Assembly (NCBI RefSeq): GCF_012650175.1
Contig: NZ_JAAILI010000089.1
Coordinates: forward strand, 1-64,000
Direction: 5' to 3'
From: Sphingomonas sp. S2M10
Lineage (GTDB): Bacteria; Pseudomonadota; Alphaproteobacteria; Sphingomonadales; Sphingomonadaceae
DNA length: 64,000 nt
In this document: piece after piece, positions 54,816 to 62,912 of the stretch
Layout: each line of letters starts with the position of its first letter
Position numbering within the stretch: the stretch's first letter is position 1
Program-made: the position numbers and the translations under genes
Notes under the pieces: model-generated
The model's input: only the letters and a program-made list of their open reading frames with translations
Databases searched by the model: none
Told to the model about the DNA's origin: nothing

Positions 54816-54883
54816 GTGCCGGCCCTCGCTCCCGAAAGCGTAAATGCTTCTATAATGCGCCTGTGCATCAGGGAAATTTGCGC

Positions 54884-55186
54884 ATGACGTTCGGTATTTC
54901 GACGGTTGGCATCAACGGGGTGAAGGGCGTGGCGGGCAGCGCTGCGACCCGCGGCAGCGCTGGCAGCCCCGTCGACGAGACCGCCGAAGCCTTTCTGCGC
55001 GAGGCGCGAAAGAGCCCGGCCGAGCGCACCAAGGAGGCCGTGCTCAAGCGCCACAGCCTCACCCAGCAACAATTCGACCAGCTCGCCCCCGAAAAACAGG
55101 CGGCGATCCGCCAGGAGATCGAGGACGAGATGAAGCGCAAGCTGGGCCGCGCCCAGGGCGGCGCCTTTGCCGACGTGGTGGTCTAG
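54884..55186 (+). CDS. Hypothetical small helical protein
   Basis: A 100-residue protein that I do not recognise. A Gly/Ala-rich N-terminus (MTFGISTVGINGVKGVAGSA) leads to a charged helical region (AEAFLREARKSPAERTKEAVLKRHSLTQQQFDQLAPEKQAAIRQEIEDEMKRKL). No membrane segment. ATG 54884 has AGGGAAA nine bases upstream; a GTG at 54863 would add seven residues. It overlaps the convergent thioesterase by four bases. Confidence 0.65.
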   Translation: MTFGISTVGINGVKGVAGSAATRGSAGSPVDETAEAFLREARKSPAERTKEAVLKRHSLTQQQFDQLAPEKQAAIRQEIEDEMKRKLGRAQGGAFADVVV

Positions 55187-55605
55187 CCGCCGATCGCGAG
55201 CAACGCGGCGCGGACCGAGTCCGGGATGGGCTTGGGGCGCCGCGTGTCCAGATCGAGATGGACGCTGATCAGCTCCACCTCGGCGTGGAGCACCCCGGTT
55301 TCGGCGTGGCAGAGATCGGCGCGCATCGTCATGCTGCTGTTGCCGAGCCGCTCGACCCGGACGAACACCTCGACCAGATCGTCCAAGCGGAACGGCGCCT
55401 TATATTCGACCTGCGCGCGGACGACGTTGAATTCCGCCTCCAGCCATTCCGGGCCCAGTCTGGCCAGATCCGCCCAGCGCCAGAATTCGGTGAGCCCGAC
55501 ATCGGCATATTCGAGATAGCGCGAGTTGAAGACGATCTTCTGCCCGTCGATCTCGGAATAGCGGACGCGGAAGCGGGTGGAGAAGGGGAAACCGGGGCGG
55601 GACAT
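55183..55605 (-). CDS. Acyl-CoA thioesterase, hotdog fold
   Basis: A 140-residue 4HBT-type thioesterase. The conserved N-terminal RVRYSEIDGQKIVFNSRYLEYADVGLTEFWR has the catalytic Asp (Asp20 in SEIDGQ, the 4HBT active-site position) and the following helix. VRAQVEYKAPFRLDDLVEVFVRVERLGNSSM is the central hotdog sheet. Substrate unknown; fatty acyl-CoA or hydroxybenzoyl-CoA are family options. It is alone on its strand between two intergenic gaps. Confidence 0.88.
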   Translation of the reverse strand: MSRPGFPFSTRFRVRYSEIDGQKIVFNSRYLEYADVGLTEFWRWADLARLGPEWLEAEFNVVRAQVEYKAPFRLDDLVEVFVRVERLGNSSMTMRADLCHAETGVLHAEVELISVHLDLDTRRPKPIPDSVRAALLAIGG

Positions 55606-55703
55606 GGGGGCGGGCTTTGCCCCGAGCGGGGGGCGGTTCGCAAGTGCGGGGTGCGCATGCGGGCGTGCCGTTTCTGGAGACCGGCGCCATCCACAAACCC
55701 GTC

Positions 55704-55798
55704 GTCATCCCCGCGAAGGCGGGGATCCCTTCGCCAGTGCGCTCGCGGCTGGAACCGCAGCGTCAGCCCCAATGGATCCCCGCCTTCGCGGGAATGAC
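55704..55798. repeat. 95-bp dispersed inverted repeat, copy E
   Basis: Left arm GTCATCCCCGCGAAGGCGGG, right arm CCCCGCCTTCGCGGGAATGAC. The centre (GGCTGGAACCGCAGCGTCAG) is in the same orientation as copies D and G. Confidence 0.88.
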
Positions 55799-55824
55799 AA
55801 TGGGATTTGAGAAAGGCAGGGAAT

Positions 55825-55854
55825 GAGCCCCCGCCGTTGCAGCAGCGGGGGCTC
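55825..55854 (-). terminator. Hairpin downstream of the aminotransferase
   Basis: Perfect 10-bp stem GAGCCCCCGC / GCGGGGGCTC with a 10-base loop, 62 bases past the aminotransferase stop. It lacks a long U-tract on either strand. Confidence 0.5.
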
Positions 55855-55916
55855 GCATCATGGGAAGCCCATGTCATTCGCAGCGGCAGTATAGAAGAAC
55901 TGCCGCATCGCCGTCA

Positions 55917-57125
55917 TCACCCCGCGTTCGCCGCCGGCGTGTTGACCCCCATCGACTGGAGATACTTCTTCACGTTGCGCGCGGCCTGGCGGAGGCGTTG
56001 TTCGTTTTCCACCATCGCGATGCGCACATAGCCTTCGCCATTCTCGCCATAGCCCACGCCCGGCGCCACCGCGACCTTGGCATGGGTCAGCAGCTGCTTG
56101 GAGAACTCCAGGCTGCCGAGATGCGCCAGCGCGGGCGGCAGCGGCGCCCAGGCAAACATCGAGGCGCGCGGGGAGGGGATCTCCCAGCCGGCGCGGGCGA
56201 AGCTCTCCACCATCACGTCGCGGCGCTTGTGGTAGAGCTGGCGGTTCTTCTCGACGATGTCCTGCGGGCCGTTCAGCGCGGCGCAGGCGGCGGCCTGGAT
56301 CGGCGTGAAGGCGCCGTAATCGAGATAGGATTTCACCCGCGACATCGCCGCGATCAGCTGGCGGTTGCCCACCGCGAACCCCATCCGCCAGCCGGCCATC
56401 GAATAGGTCTTGCTGAGCGAGGTGAATTCGATCGCCACGTCCTTGGCGCCCTTCACCTGCAGGATCGACGGCGTCGGCTTGCCGTCGAAATAGAGCTCGG
56501 AATAGGCGAGGTCGGAGAGGATCCACACCTGGTTCTCGCGCGCCCAGGCCACGAGGCGCTCGTAGAAGGCGAGGTCCACCGTCTCCGCGGTCGGGTTCGA
56601 CGGATAGTTGACGACGAGGATCGAGGGGCGCGGCACGGTGAAGTTCATCGCGCGCTCGAGGCTTTCGAAATAGGCGTCGTCGGGCGTGGTCGGCACCGCA
56701 CGGATCGTGGCGCCGGCGATGATGAAGCCGAAGGTGTGGATCGGGTAGCTCGGGTTGGGCGCCAGCACCACGTCGCCCGGCGCGGTGATCGCGGTGGCGA
56801 GGCTGGCCAGGCCCTCCTTCGAACCCATGGTCACGACGACTTCGCTCTCGGGATCGAGCTCGACCCCGAAGCGGCGACCGTAATAATTGGCCTGGGCCCG
56901 GCGCAGGCCGGGAATGCCCTTGGACTGCGAATAGCCATGCGCGTCGGGCTTGCGCGCCACCTCGCACAGCTTTTCGATGACATGGTCGGGCGGCGGCAGG
57001 TCCGGATTGCCCATGCCGAGGTCGATAATGTCCTCTCCGCCCGCTCGCGCGGCTGCCCGCATCGCGTTCACTTCGGCGATGACATAGGGGGGCAAGCGCT
57101 TGATGCGGTAGAATTCTTCGGACAT
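55917..57125 (-). CDS. PLP-dependent aminotransferase (AlaC / LL-DAP aminotransferase-like)
   Basis: A 402-residue class I/II aminotransferase. The PLP lysine is in SLSKTYSMAGWRMGF. YSQSKGIPGLRRAQANYYGRRFG, NYPSNPTAETV and the C-terminal GEGYVRIAMVENEQRLRQAARN are typical of the alanine transaminase AlaC/YfdZ and LL-diaminopimelate aminotransferase group. Alanine synthesis from pyruvate is the most likely job, but methionine or DAP roles cannot be ruled out. The start at ATG 57125 was chosen over the longer frame. It is divergent from phaC. Confidence 0.88.
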   Translation of the reverse strand: MSEEFYRIKRLPPYVIAEVNAMRAAARAGGEDIIDLGMGNPDLPPPDHVIEKLCEVARKPDAHGYSQSKGIPGLRRAQANYYGRRFGVELDPESEVVVTMGSKEGLASLATAITAPGDVVLAPNPSYPIHTFGFIIAGATIRAVPTTPDDAYFESLERAMNFTVPRPSILVVNYPSNPTAETVDLAFYERLVAWARENQVWILSDLAYSELYFDGKPTPSILQVKGAKDVAIEFTSLSKTYSMAGWRMGFAVGNRQLIAAMSRVKSYLDYGAFTPIQAAACAALNGPQDIVEKNRQLYHKRRDVMVESFARAGWEIPSPRASMFAWAPLPPALAHLGSLEFSKQLLTHAKVAVAPGVGYGENGEGYVRIAMVENEQRLRQAARNVKKYLQSMGVNTPAANAG

Positions 57126-57156
57126 TTCCTCGACTTTCAAGGGTTCTGACGTGCGA

Positions 57157-57224
57157 CACAAAATTGTGCCGTGGCGCCGTTCTACGTCATAATACCGTAG
57201 TCGGGAATGACGCATTGCATTGCA
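57157..57224 (+). promoter_or_regulatory. Palindromes in the aminotransferase-phaC gap
   Basis: CACAAAATTGTG (57157-57168; arms CACAA/TTGTG), CTACG-N9-CGTAG around 57182-57200, and the repeated TTGCATTGCA (57215-57224) lie in the 130-base divergent region. TGC-containing repeats recur before the phasin gene, so a shared PHA regulator (PhaR-like) is possible. Confidence 0.4.
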
Positions 57225-57255
57225 CGCGCTAAAGCGAGGCAAAGGAGAGGACCGA

Positions 57256-58992
57256 ATGGCCGATACGCTCACGCCGACCCTGCCCCGCCTGGAGGACCTG
57301 CAGCATTGGACCTGGGTGCTCGGCCGGGCGCAGCAGATGATGCTGGAGCATGGGCTGGACCTGATGGAGCATGTCCCCGCCGCGACGCCCTTCGGCATGC
57401 TGCTCGATCCCACGCCGGCGATGCGGGCGAGCGCCGATTTCTGGGCGGACACGATGCAGCTTTGGCAACGCTTCCTCGATCCCGCCCATGCAGAGCCCTT
57501 TGTTGAATCGCCCGAGCAGGCGCGCGACAAGCGCTTCAAGGCGCCGCAATGGCGCGAGGAGCCGGTGTTCGATTTCCTGCGGCAGAGCTATTTCGTCATC
57601 GCCGACCATATGCTCAAGCAGGTCGAGGCGCTGGAGCATGTCGACGAGCGCCAGCGGGACCAGATCCGCTTCGCGACCAAGGGCTTCATCGACGCGATCA
57701 GCCCCACCAACTTCCCCGCGACCAATCCGCAGGTGATCGAGAAGATCGTCGAGACCAAGGGCGAGAGCCTGCTCAAGGGCCTGCAGCACATGCTGCAGGA
57801 CATGGCCAAGGGCCAGATGACGCAGACCGCCGCGGGCGCGTTCGAGCTGGGCCGTAACCTGGCGATGACGCCCGGCAAGGTGATCAAGCGCACGCCGCTC
57901 TATGAACTGATCCAGTACTCGCCGACCACCGAGACGGTGCTGGAGACGCCGCTGATCATCTTCCCGCCGTGGATCAACCGCTTCTATATCCTCGACCTGA
58001 CGCCCGAGAAGAGCTTCATCCGCTGGGCGGTGGAGCAGGGGATCACGGTGTTCATCGTTTCGTGGCGCTCGGCCGATGCGACGATGAAGGACGTGGTGTG
58101 GGACGATTATGTCGAGCGCGGCCAGATCGACGCGATCGATACCGTGCGCGACCTGCTCGGCGTGGAGAGCGTGCATACGATCGGCTATTGCGTCGCGGGT
58201 ACCACGCTGGCGGCGACTCTGGCGGTGCTCGCCGCGCGCGGGCAGGCTGCGAAGGTGGCGAGCGCGACCTTCTTCACCGCCCAGGTCGATTTCGCCGATG
58301 CGGGCGACCTGCGCGTGTTCGTCGACGACGACCAGCTAGCGATGATCCGCAGCCTCAGCGCCGACGGGTTTCTCGACGGGCGCTACATGGCGGCGACGTT
58401 CAACCTGCTGCGCGGCCGCGACCTGATCTGGAACTACGTCACCAACAACTATCTGATGGGGCAGGAATATGCGCCGTTCGACCTGCTCCACTGGAACTCG
58501 GACGTCACCAACCTGCCGGCGGCGTGGCATCTCAGCTATCTGACCGACCTCTATCGCGACAACAAGCTGGTGGCGCCGGGCGCGCTGCGCATCGGCGACA
58601 CGCCCATCGACCTGTCGAAGGTGGAAACACCCGCCTATATCCAAGCCGGGCGCGAAGATCATATCGCACCGCCCAAAAGCGTGTGGAAGTTGACCGAACA
58701 TTTCCGCGGGCCACACAAGTTCGTGCTGGCCGGCTCGGGCCATATCGCGGGTGTAATCAACCCGCCTTCGGCCAAGAAATATCAATATTGGACCAACGCG
58801 GAGCCGGCCGAGTCGCTGGAAAACTTCGTTGCGCAGGCGACAGAACATGCCGGGAGCTGGTGGCCGGATTGGCTCGAATGGATCCGCGCGGTCAATCGTG
58901 CCGAAACTGCGGTGGACGGCGCACGTGTTCCAGGTGGTGGAAACCTTTGTGCAATTGCGGAAGCGCCGGGGGAATATGTAAAGTCTCGCTGA
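57256..58992 (+). CDS. phaC: Class I poly(3-hydroxyalkanoate) synthase
   Basis: Polymerises hydroxyacyl-CoA into PHA on the granule surface; 578 residues as for class I. The lipase-like box is HTIGYCVAGTTL with the nucleophile Cys312. The catalytic Asp is in AGREDHIAPPKSVW and the His in GSGHIAGVINPP. The N-terminal segment (LQHWTWVLGRAQQMMLEHGLDLM) is typical of the family. The box reads GYCVAG where Cupriavidus has GFCVGG, a change I believe is common in sphingomonads. GGAGAGG precedes the ATG by 5 bases. It is followed by a phasin gene. Confidence 0.95.
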   Translation: MADTLTPTLPRLEDLQHWTWVLGRAQQMMLEHGLDLMEHVPAATPFGMLLDPTPAMRASADFWADTMQLWQRFLDPAHAEPFVESPEQARDKRFKAPQWREEPVFDFLRQSYFVIADHMLKQVEALEHVDERQRDQIRFATKGFIDAISPTNFPATNPQVIEKIVETKGESLLKGLQHMLQDMAKGQMTQTAAGAFELGRNLAMTPGKVIKRTPLYELIQYSPTTETVLETPLIIFPPWINRFYILDLTPEKSFIRWAVEQGITVFIVSWRSADATMKDVVWDDYVERGQIDAIDTVRDLLGVESVHTIGYCVAGTTLAATLAVLAARGQAAKVASATFFTAQVDFADAGDLRVFVDDDQLAMIRSLSADGFLDGRYMAATFNLLRGRDLIWNYVTNNYLMGQEYAPFDLLHWNSDVTNLPAAWHLSYLTDLYRDNKLVAPGALRIGDTPIDLSKVETPAYIQAGREDHIAPPKSVWKLTEHFRGPHKFVLAGSGHIAGVINPPSAKKYQYWTNAEPAESLENFVAQATEHAGSWWPDWLEWIRAVNRAETAVDGARVPGGGNLCAIAEAPGEYVKSR

Positions 58993-59026
58993 GAAAGCGG
59001 CCGAAAATATAAGGATTTGTAACTTT

Positions 59027-59041
59027 TTGTGCAGTGCACAA
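59027..59041 (+). promoter_or_regulatory. Perfect 15-bp palindrome before the phasin gene
   Basis: TTGTGCA-G-TGCACAA, arms of seven bases around one. It lies 70 bases before the phasin ATG. A second, looser TTGC-N6-GCAA is at 59078-59091. PhaR, which represses phasin genes in other alphaproteobacteria, binds TGC-rich inverted repeats, so this is a good candidate operator (inference). Confidence 0.55.
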
Positions 59042-59111
59042 TGAAGCCTTGCAAATCTGACGCCATCTCGCTATATGTTGCGGTGCAGCAATAGGCAGGG
59101 AAGCTAGTCAC

Positions 59112-59882
59112 ATGGCCAGCAAGGGACCCAAGACGACGGCCAAACCCGCCGCCAAAACGGCGGCACGCGGCGCTCCCAAGCCCGCGATTCTGGCCGAAGC
59201 TGCCGCGGAGTCGCCCGCGCCCGTACTTCCCGTTGCCGAGACGATCGTCCCGGCTGCGGCATTGGTACCGGCGCCCGTCGAAGCCGCTGCACCGCAGGAC
59301 GTGAAGACCAACATTGAAGAGGCGATCGCCGCCCCCGCGGAAACGGCCCAGGCCGTAGCCGAAACGGCGATCGAAGCCGCAGAGACCGTCGCGCCGGCGG
59401 TCACCACCAGCACCGCGAAGGAAATGACCACCATGGCTACCAATTTCGAGAACGCCACCGCGAACGCCACCACCCAGGCCCACAACATGTTCGGCGACAT
59501 GAACGAGCGCGCCAAGGCCGCCGTCGAAAAGTCGACGAAGATGGTTGAAGAAGCCAATGAATTCACCAAGGGCAACATCGAAGCGCTGGTCGAATCCGGC
59601 CGCATCGCTGCCAAGGGCTTCGAGAGCCTGGGTCAGGAAGCCGCCGACTACAGCCGCCGTTCGTTCGAGAGCGCGACCGCCGCGATGAAGAACCTCGCTT
59701 CGGTGAAGTCGCCGACCGACTTCTTCAAGCTGCAGAGCGATTACATGCGCAGCGCGTTCGACGCCTATGTCGCCGAAGCCTCGAAGCACACCGAAGCGAT
59801 GATCAAGCTGGCCGGCGACGCCGCGCAGCCGATCTCGAACCGCTTCGCGGTCGCCGTCGAGAAGGTGAAGACCAACGCCTGA
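59112..59882 (+). CDS. Phasin family protein (PHA granule-associated)
   Basis: A 256-residue protein. The N-terminal 105 residues are Ala/Pro/Lys-rich low complexity (KTTAKPAAKTAARGAPKPA). The phasin-type helical domain follows (residues about 110-250): NMFGDMNERAKAAVEKSTKMVEEANEFTKGNIEALVESGRIAAKGFESLGQEAADYSRRSFE. This coats PHA granules. It is downstream of phaC with a 119-base gap holding a perfect palindrome and a possible own promoter. An intrinsic terminator follows. Confidence 0.92.
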   Translation: MASKGPKTTAKPAAKTAARGAPKPAILAEAAAESPAPVLPVAETIVPAAALVPAPVEAAAPQDVKTNIEEAIAAPAETAQAVAETAIEAAETVAPAVTTSTAKEMTTMATNFENATANATTQAHNMFGDMNERAKAAVEKSTKMVEEANEFTKGNIEALVESGRIAAKGFESLGQEAADYSRRSFESATAAMKNLASVKSPTDFFKLQSDYMRSAFDAYVAEASKHTEAMIKLAGDAAQPISNRFAVAVEKVKTNA

Positions 59883-59914
59883 TCGGCCCTGCCGACCAGC
59901 GATGGGATGAAATC

Positions 59915-59946
59915 GGGGCGGTCGCACAGGCGATCGCCCCTTTTTT
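59915..59946 (+). terminator. Intrinsic terminator of the phasin gene
   Basis: GGGGCGGTCGC / GCGATCGCCCC (11-bp stem with one G-U pair), loop ACAG, followed by six Ts. Ends the PHA module. Confidence 0.92.
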
Positions 59947-60050
59947 CATGCCGACAAAATGCGGCCTTTCCCGCACGACGCCTTGCCCTTGGGGGCGGTG
60001 CGACATATTTTGCCCGGCCTATGGTCGAGCTTCGTACAATTGAGATTCGG

Positions 60051-60383
60051 ATGGCCGAGGACGGCGACCAGGACGACCGCGGCAATGACAATGCCGTCGG
60101 CATCGCCACGCGCACCCGCACGCGCACCAAGAAGCCGACGCCGTATCGCGTGCTGATGCTCAACGACGATTATACGCCGATGGAGTTCGTGGTCCTCGTC
60201 CTGCAGCGCTTTTTCCGGATGAACATCGAGGAAGCGACGCAGGTCATGCTGCACGTCCACCAGCGCGGCGTGGGTGTCTGCGGGGTGTTCAGCTACGAGG
60301 TCGCCGAAACCAAGGTCTCGCAGGTGATCGATTTCGCCCGGCAGAATCAGCACCCGCTGCAGTGCACGCTGGAGAAGGCGTAA
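60051..60383 (+). CDS. clpS: ClpS adaptor of the ClpAP protease
   Basis: Delivers N-degron substrates to ClpA; about 110 residues. The signature is [27 protein letters not shown], with the binding-pocket residues Asn-Asp-Asp, then [23 protein letters not shown]. The N-terminal extension is Asp/Arg/Thr-rich and flexible ([27 protein letters not shown]). The start could be ATG 60021 or 60051; neither has a strong ribosome site. I chose the shorter, which matches family length. clpA, its usual partner, is not in the window. Confidence 0.93.
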   Translation: MAEDGDQDDRGNDNAVGIATRTRTRTKKPTPYRVLMLNDDYTPMEFVVLVLQRFFRMNIEEATQVMLHVHQRGVGVCGVFSYEVAETKVSQVIDFARQNQHPLQCTLEKA

Positions 60384-60438
60384 GCGCCTTCCGACACGCC
60401 GTGGCGGCCGGAGGCACCATTCTCCAGGCATAATGCCC

Positions 60439-60533
60439 GTCATCCCCGCGAGGGCGGGGATCCATTGGCGCTGCATTGTCGGTTCTTTCCGCGAGCGTCC
60501 TCGCACATGGATTGCCGCCTTCGCGGGAAGGAC
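60439..60533. repeat. 95-bp dispersed inverted repeat, copy F
   Basis: Left arm GTCATCCCCGCGAGGGCGGG, right arm GCCGCCTTCGCGGGAAGGAC. Centre TTGTCGGTTCTTTCC in the same orientation as B and C. Located between the convergent clpS and crp-like genes. Confidence 0.88.
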
Positions 60534-60569
60534 GACGGCGTGGGGCGAGGACGGTAGCGCCGCGCCCGC

Positions 60570-61313
60570 TCACCGCGCCGGGGGCAGCCAGCGGAGATCG
60601 AGCCCCTCATAGCGATTGACGTAGTTGGCCGCCCCGGCCAGCGCACCGCGATCGAGCAGGGTCACGCGGCCGCCCTCACGGGCGATCATGCCTTCCTCCT
60701 CCAACTGGCGCAGCATCCTGTTGACGTGCACCGCGGTGAGGCCGGTCGCGTCGCCGATTTCCTCCTGCGTCAGCCCCAGCGTGAACTCGCGATCGATCGC
60801 CTTGTCGGTGGCGCGCAGCCGGTTGCGCAGGTCGAGCAGCAGCGCCGCGACCCGCGCCTTGGCGCTGGTGCGCCCCAGTGCGGCGAGTCGGTCGGTCAGT
60901 GCCACGCGCTCGATCTGGCTATAGACCAGGATCATCGCCGATAGCCGCGGATGCTGCTGCATGATGTCCGACAGCGCGGCCCGATCGAAGGGGCAGACCA
61001 CCGTGTCGGACAGCGCACACAGCGTCTCGGGCGCCTCGTGATAGATGGCGGACGAGATGCCGAGCATGTCGCCCGGAAACAGGAATCGCAGGATCTGCCG
61101 GCTGCCGTCGTCCAGCAGCACGTAACTCATCATCAATCCCTTGCGGAGGATGAACAATTCTCCACATGGCTCGTTCTCACGCTGCAGGATCGCGCCGCGC
61201 CGGATATGGCGCTGGCGCACCTCGAGCGAATCCAGCGCCTCGCGCTCTCGTTGCGTTAGCGTGATGAACTCGCTCAAAACATCGGCAAAACAACTAGCTG
61301 ACACGCTCTGCAC
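60570..61313 (-). CDS. Crp/Fnr-family transcriptional regulator
   Basis: About 247 residues. An N-terminal cyclic-nucleotide-binding-fold sensor (EVRQRHIRRGAILQRENEPCGELFILRKGLMMSYVLLDDGSRQILRFLFPGDMLGI) is followed by a C-terminal winged helix (FTLGLTQEEIGDATGLTAVHVNRMLRQLEEEGMI). The Fnr iron-sulfur Cys cluster at the N-terminus is absent, so it is not an oxygen-sensing Fnr of the classic kind. The start is uncertain: GTG 61313 behind GGGGGAAA, or GTG 61304. It converges with clpS and is divergent from murA. Confidence 0.88.
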   Translation of the reverse strand: MQSVSASCFADVLSEFITLTQREREALDSLEVRQRHIRRGAILQRENEPCGELFILRKGLMMSYVLLDDGSRQILRFLFPGDMLGISSAIYHEAPETLCALSDTVVCPFDRAALSDIMQQHPRLSAMILVYSQIERVALTDRLAALGRTSAKARVAALLLDLRNRLRATDKAIDREFTLGLTQEEIGDATGLTAVHVNRMLRQLEEEGMIAREGGRVTLLDRGALAGAANYVNRYEGLDLRWLPPAR

Positions 61314-61428
61314 TTTCCCCCGGGCCCATCCTGCAAAGCAGCGCAACGAAATCAGTGCATTAAAATCGATCAAGCCCCTCCGGCAGCCCACCGCTTGCGC
61401 GCACGCACAGAGCGGCTAGAAGCTCGCC

Positions 61429-62712
61429 ATGGACCGTATCCTCATCCGTGGCGGCAATCGGCTTGCCGGCAAGATCGCGATTTCCGGGGCGAAGAACGCC
61501 GCCCTAACCCTGATGCCGTGTGCGCTGCTCACTGACGAGCCGCTCACGCTGCGAAATCTGCCACGGCTGGCAGACGTAGACAGCTTCGGACATCTACTGA
61601 ATGAGCTCGGTGCCTCGACCTCGGTAGAGGGCACGCGCCCGAACGAATTCGGCCGGGTGCTCTCGGTGCGTGCCAGCCGGCTGACCTCGACGGTGGCCCC
61701 CTATGACATCGTGCGCAAGATGCGCGCGTCGATCCTCGTGCTGGGTCCGCTGCTCGCGCGCGAGGGTGAAGCCACGGTGTCGCTGCCCGGCGGCTGCGCG
61801 ATCGGCAACCGCCCGATTGACCTGCACCTCAAGGCCCTGGAAGCGATGGGCGCCGAGATCGAACTGAGCGCCGGCTATGTGAAGGCGATCGCACCCGGCG
61901 GCCGCATCTCCGGCGGCCGTTTCCGCTTCCCGGTGGTTTCGGTGGGCGCCACCGAGAATGCGCTGATGGCCGCCTCCACCGCGCGCGGCACCACCGTGCT
62001 CGAAAATGCGGCGCGCGAACCCGAGATCGTCGATCTGTGCAACCTGCTGGTCGCGATGGGCGCGGTGATCCGCGGCATCGGCACCGAGACGCTGGAGATC
62101 GACGGGCGTGATCGGCTGCACGGCGCCACCTATGCGGTGATGCCCGATCGCATCGAGGCGGGCAGCTATGCCTGTGCGGCGGCGATCACCGGCGGCGACG
62201 TCGAGCTGGTCGGCGCTTCGGCCGAGGACATGCGGGCGACGCTGGATGCGCTGGTCGAGGCCGGCATCACCGTGGAGGAGACCGCCAACGGCGTGCGTGT
62301 GGCCGCCGAGAACGGCATCCACCCGCTGACGCTCAACACCGCGCCCTTCCCGGGCTTCGCAACGGACATGCAGGCGCAGTTCATGGCGATGCTGTGCAAG
62401 GCGGACGGTGCGAGCACGCTGACCGAAACGATCTTCGAAAATCGCTATATGCACGTGCCCGAACTGGCGCGGATGGGTGCGGACATCGAGGTGCATGGCC
62501 GCACCGCGATCGTGCGCGGGGTGCCGAGGCTCACCGGCGCGCCGGTAATGGCGACCGACCTGCGCGCCTCGATGAGCCTTATCCTCGCCGGCCTTGCGGC
62601 CGAAGGCGAGACGCAGGTGAACCGGGTCTATCATCTCGACCGCGGCTATGAGCGGCTGGAAGAAAAGCTGCAGGCGGTTGGCGCGGATATCGAGCGCGTC
62701 GGCGACGGCTAG
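61429..62712 (+). CDS. murA: UDP-N-acetylglucosamine 1-carboxyvinyltransferase
   Basis: First committed enzyme of peptidoglycan synthesis, target of fosfomycin; 427 residues. N-terminal [30 protein letters not shown] binds the substrate. The catalytic Cys123 is in [42 protein letters not shown] and [22 protein letters not shown] are further family blocks. A hairpin and repeat copy G follow. With glmM it represents the cell-wall precursor route in this window. Confidence 0.96.
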   Translation: MDRILIRGGNRLAGKIAISGAKNAALTLMPCALLTDEPLTLRNLPRLADVDSFGHLLNELGASTSVEGTRPNEFGRVLSVRASRLTSTVAPYDIVRKMRASILVLGPLLAREGEATVSLPGGCAIGNRPIDLHLKALEAMGAEIELSAGYVKAIAPGGRISGGRFRFPVVSVGATENALMAASTARGTTVLENAAREPEIVDLCNLLVAMGAVIRGIGTETLEIDGRDRLHGATYAVMPDRIEAGSYACAAAITGGDVELVGASAEDMRATLDALVEAGITVEETANGVRVAAENGIHPLTLNTAPFPGFATDMQAQFMAMLCKADGASTLTETIFENRYMHVPELARMGADIEVHGRTAIVRGVPRLTGAPVMATDLRASMSLILAGLAAEGETQVNRVYHLDRGYERLEEKLQAVGADIERVGDG

Positions 62713-62721
62713 GCCCATGAA

Positions 62722-62742
62722 CCCCTCTCCGCGGAGGAGGGG
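62722..62742 (+). terminator. Hairpin after murA
   Basis: CCCCTCTCC / GGAGGAGGGG, nine paired bases with one bulge around a GC turn, 9 bases after the murA stop. No clear T-run. Confidence 0.45.
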
Positions 62743-62770
62743 GAGGTTCCCGTCTGCCTCAGCTACCTCC

Positions 62771-62865
62771 GTCATTCCCGCGAAGGCGGGAATCCATTGC
62801 CCTCGACTCTGGGGGGAAGAACCGCAACTTCAGCGCCAATGGATCCCCGCCTTCGCGGGGATGAC
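62771..62865. repeat. 95-bp dispersed inverted repeat, copy G
   Basis: Left arm GTCATTCCCGCGAAGGCGGG, right arm CCCCGCCTTCGCGGGGATGAC. The centre (GGGGGGAAGAACCGCAACTT) is in the same orientation as D and E, opposite to B, C and F. Located between the convergent murA and GH92 genes. Confidence 0.9.
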
Positions 62866-62888
62866 GAAAGTGTTTCGCTAAGGGCGCT

Positions 62889-62912
62889 ATCCTCTCCCTC
62901 AAAGGAGAGGAT
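62889..62912 (-). terminator. Hairpin at the 3' end of the GH92 gene
   Basis: Perfect 9-bp stem ATCCTCTCC / GGAGAGGAT with a six-base loop. It touches the GH92 stop codon. The short T-run is weak. Confidence 0.5.

Larger units (their letters stand above)
55606..55916. other. 311-base gene-free stretch holding repeat copy E and a hairpin
   Basis: Between the thioesterase start and the aminotransferase stop. It contains a 95-bp inverted repeat (55704-55798) and a 10-bp perfect hairpin (55825-55854). I see no convincing open frame. The thioesterase promoter should lie in its left part; I see no clear match. Confidence 0.7.
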
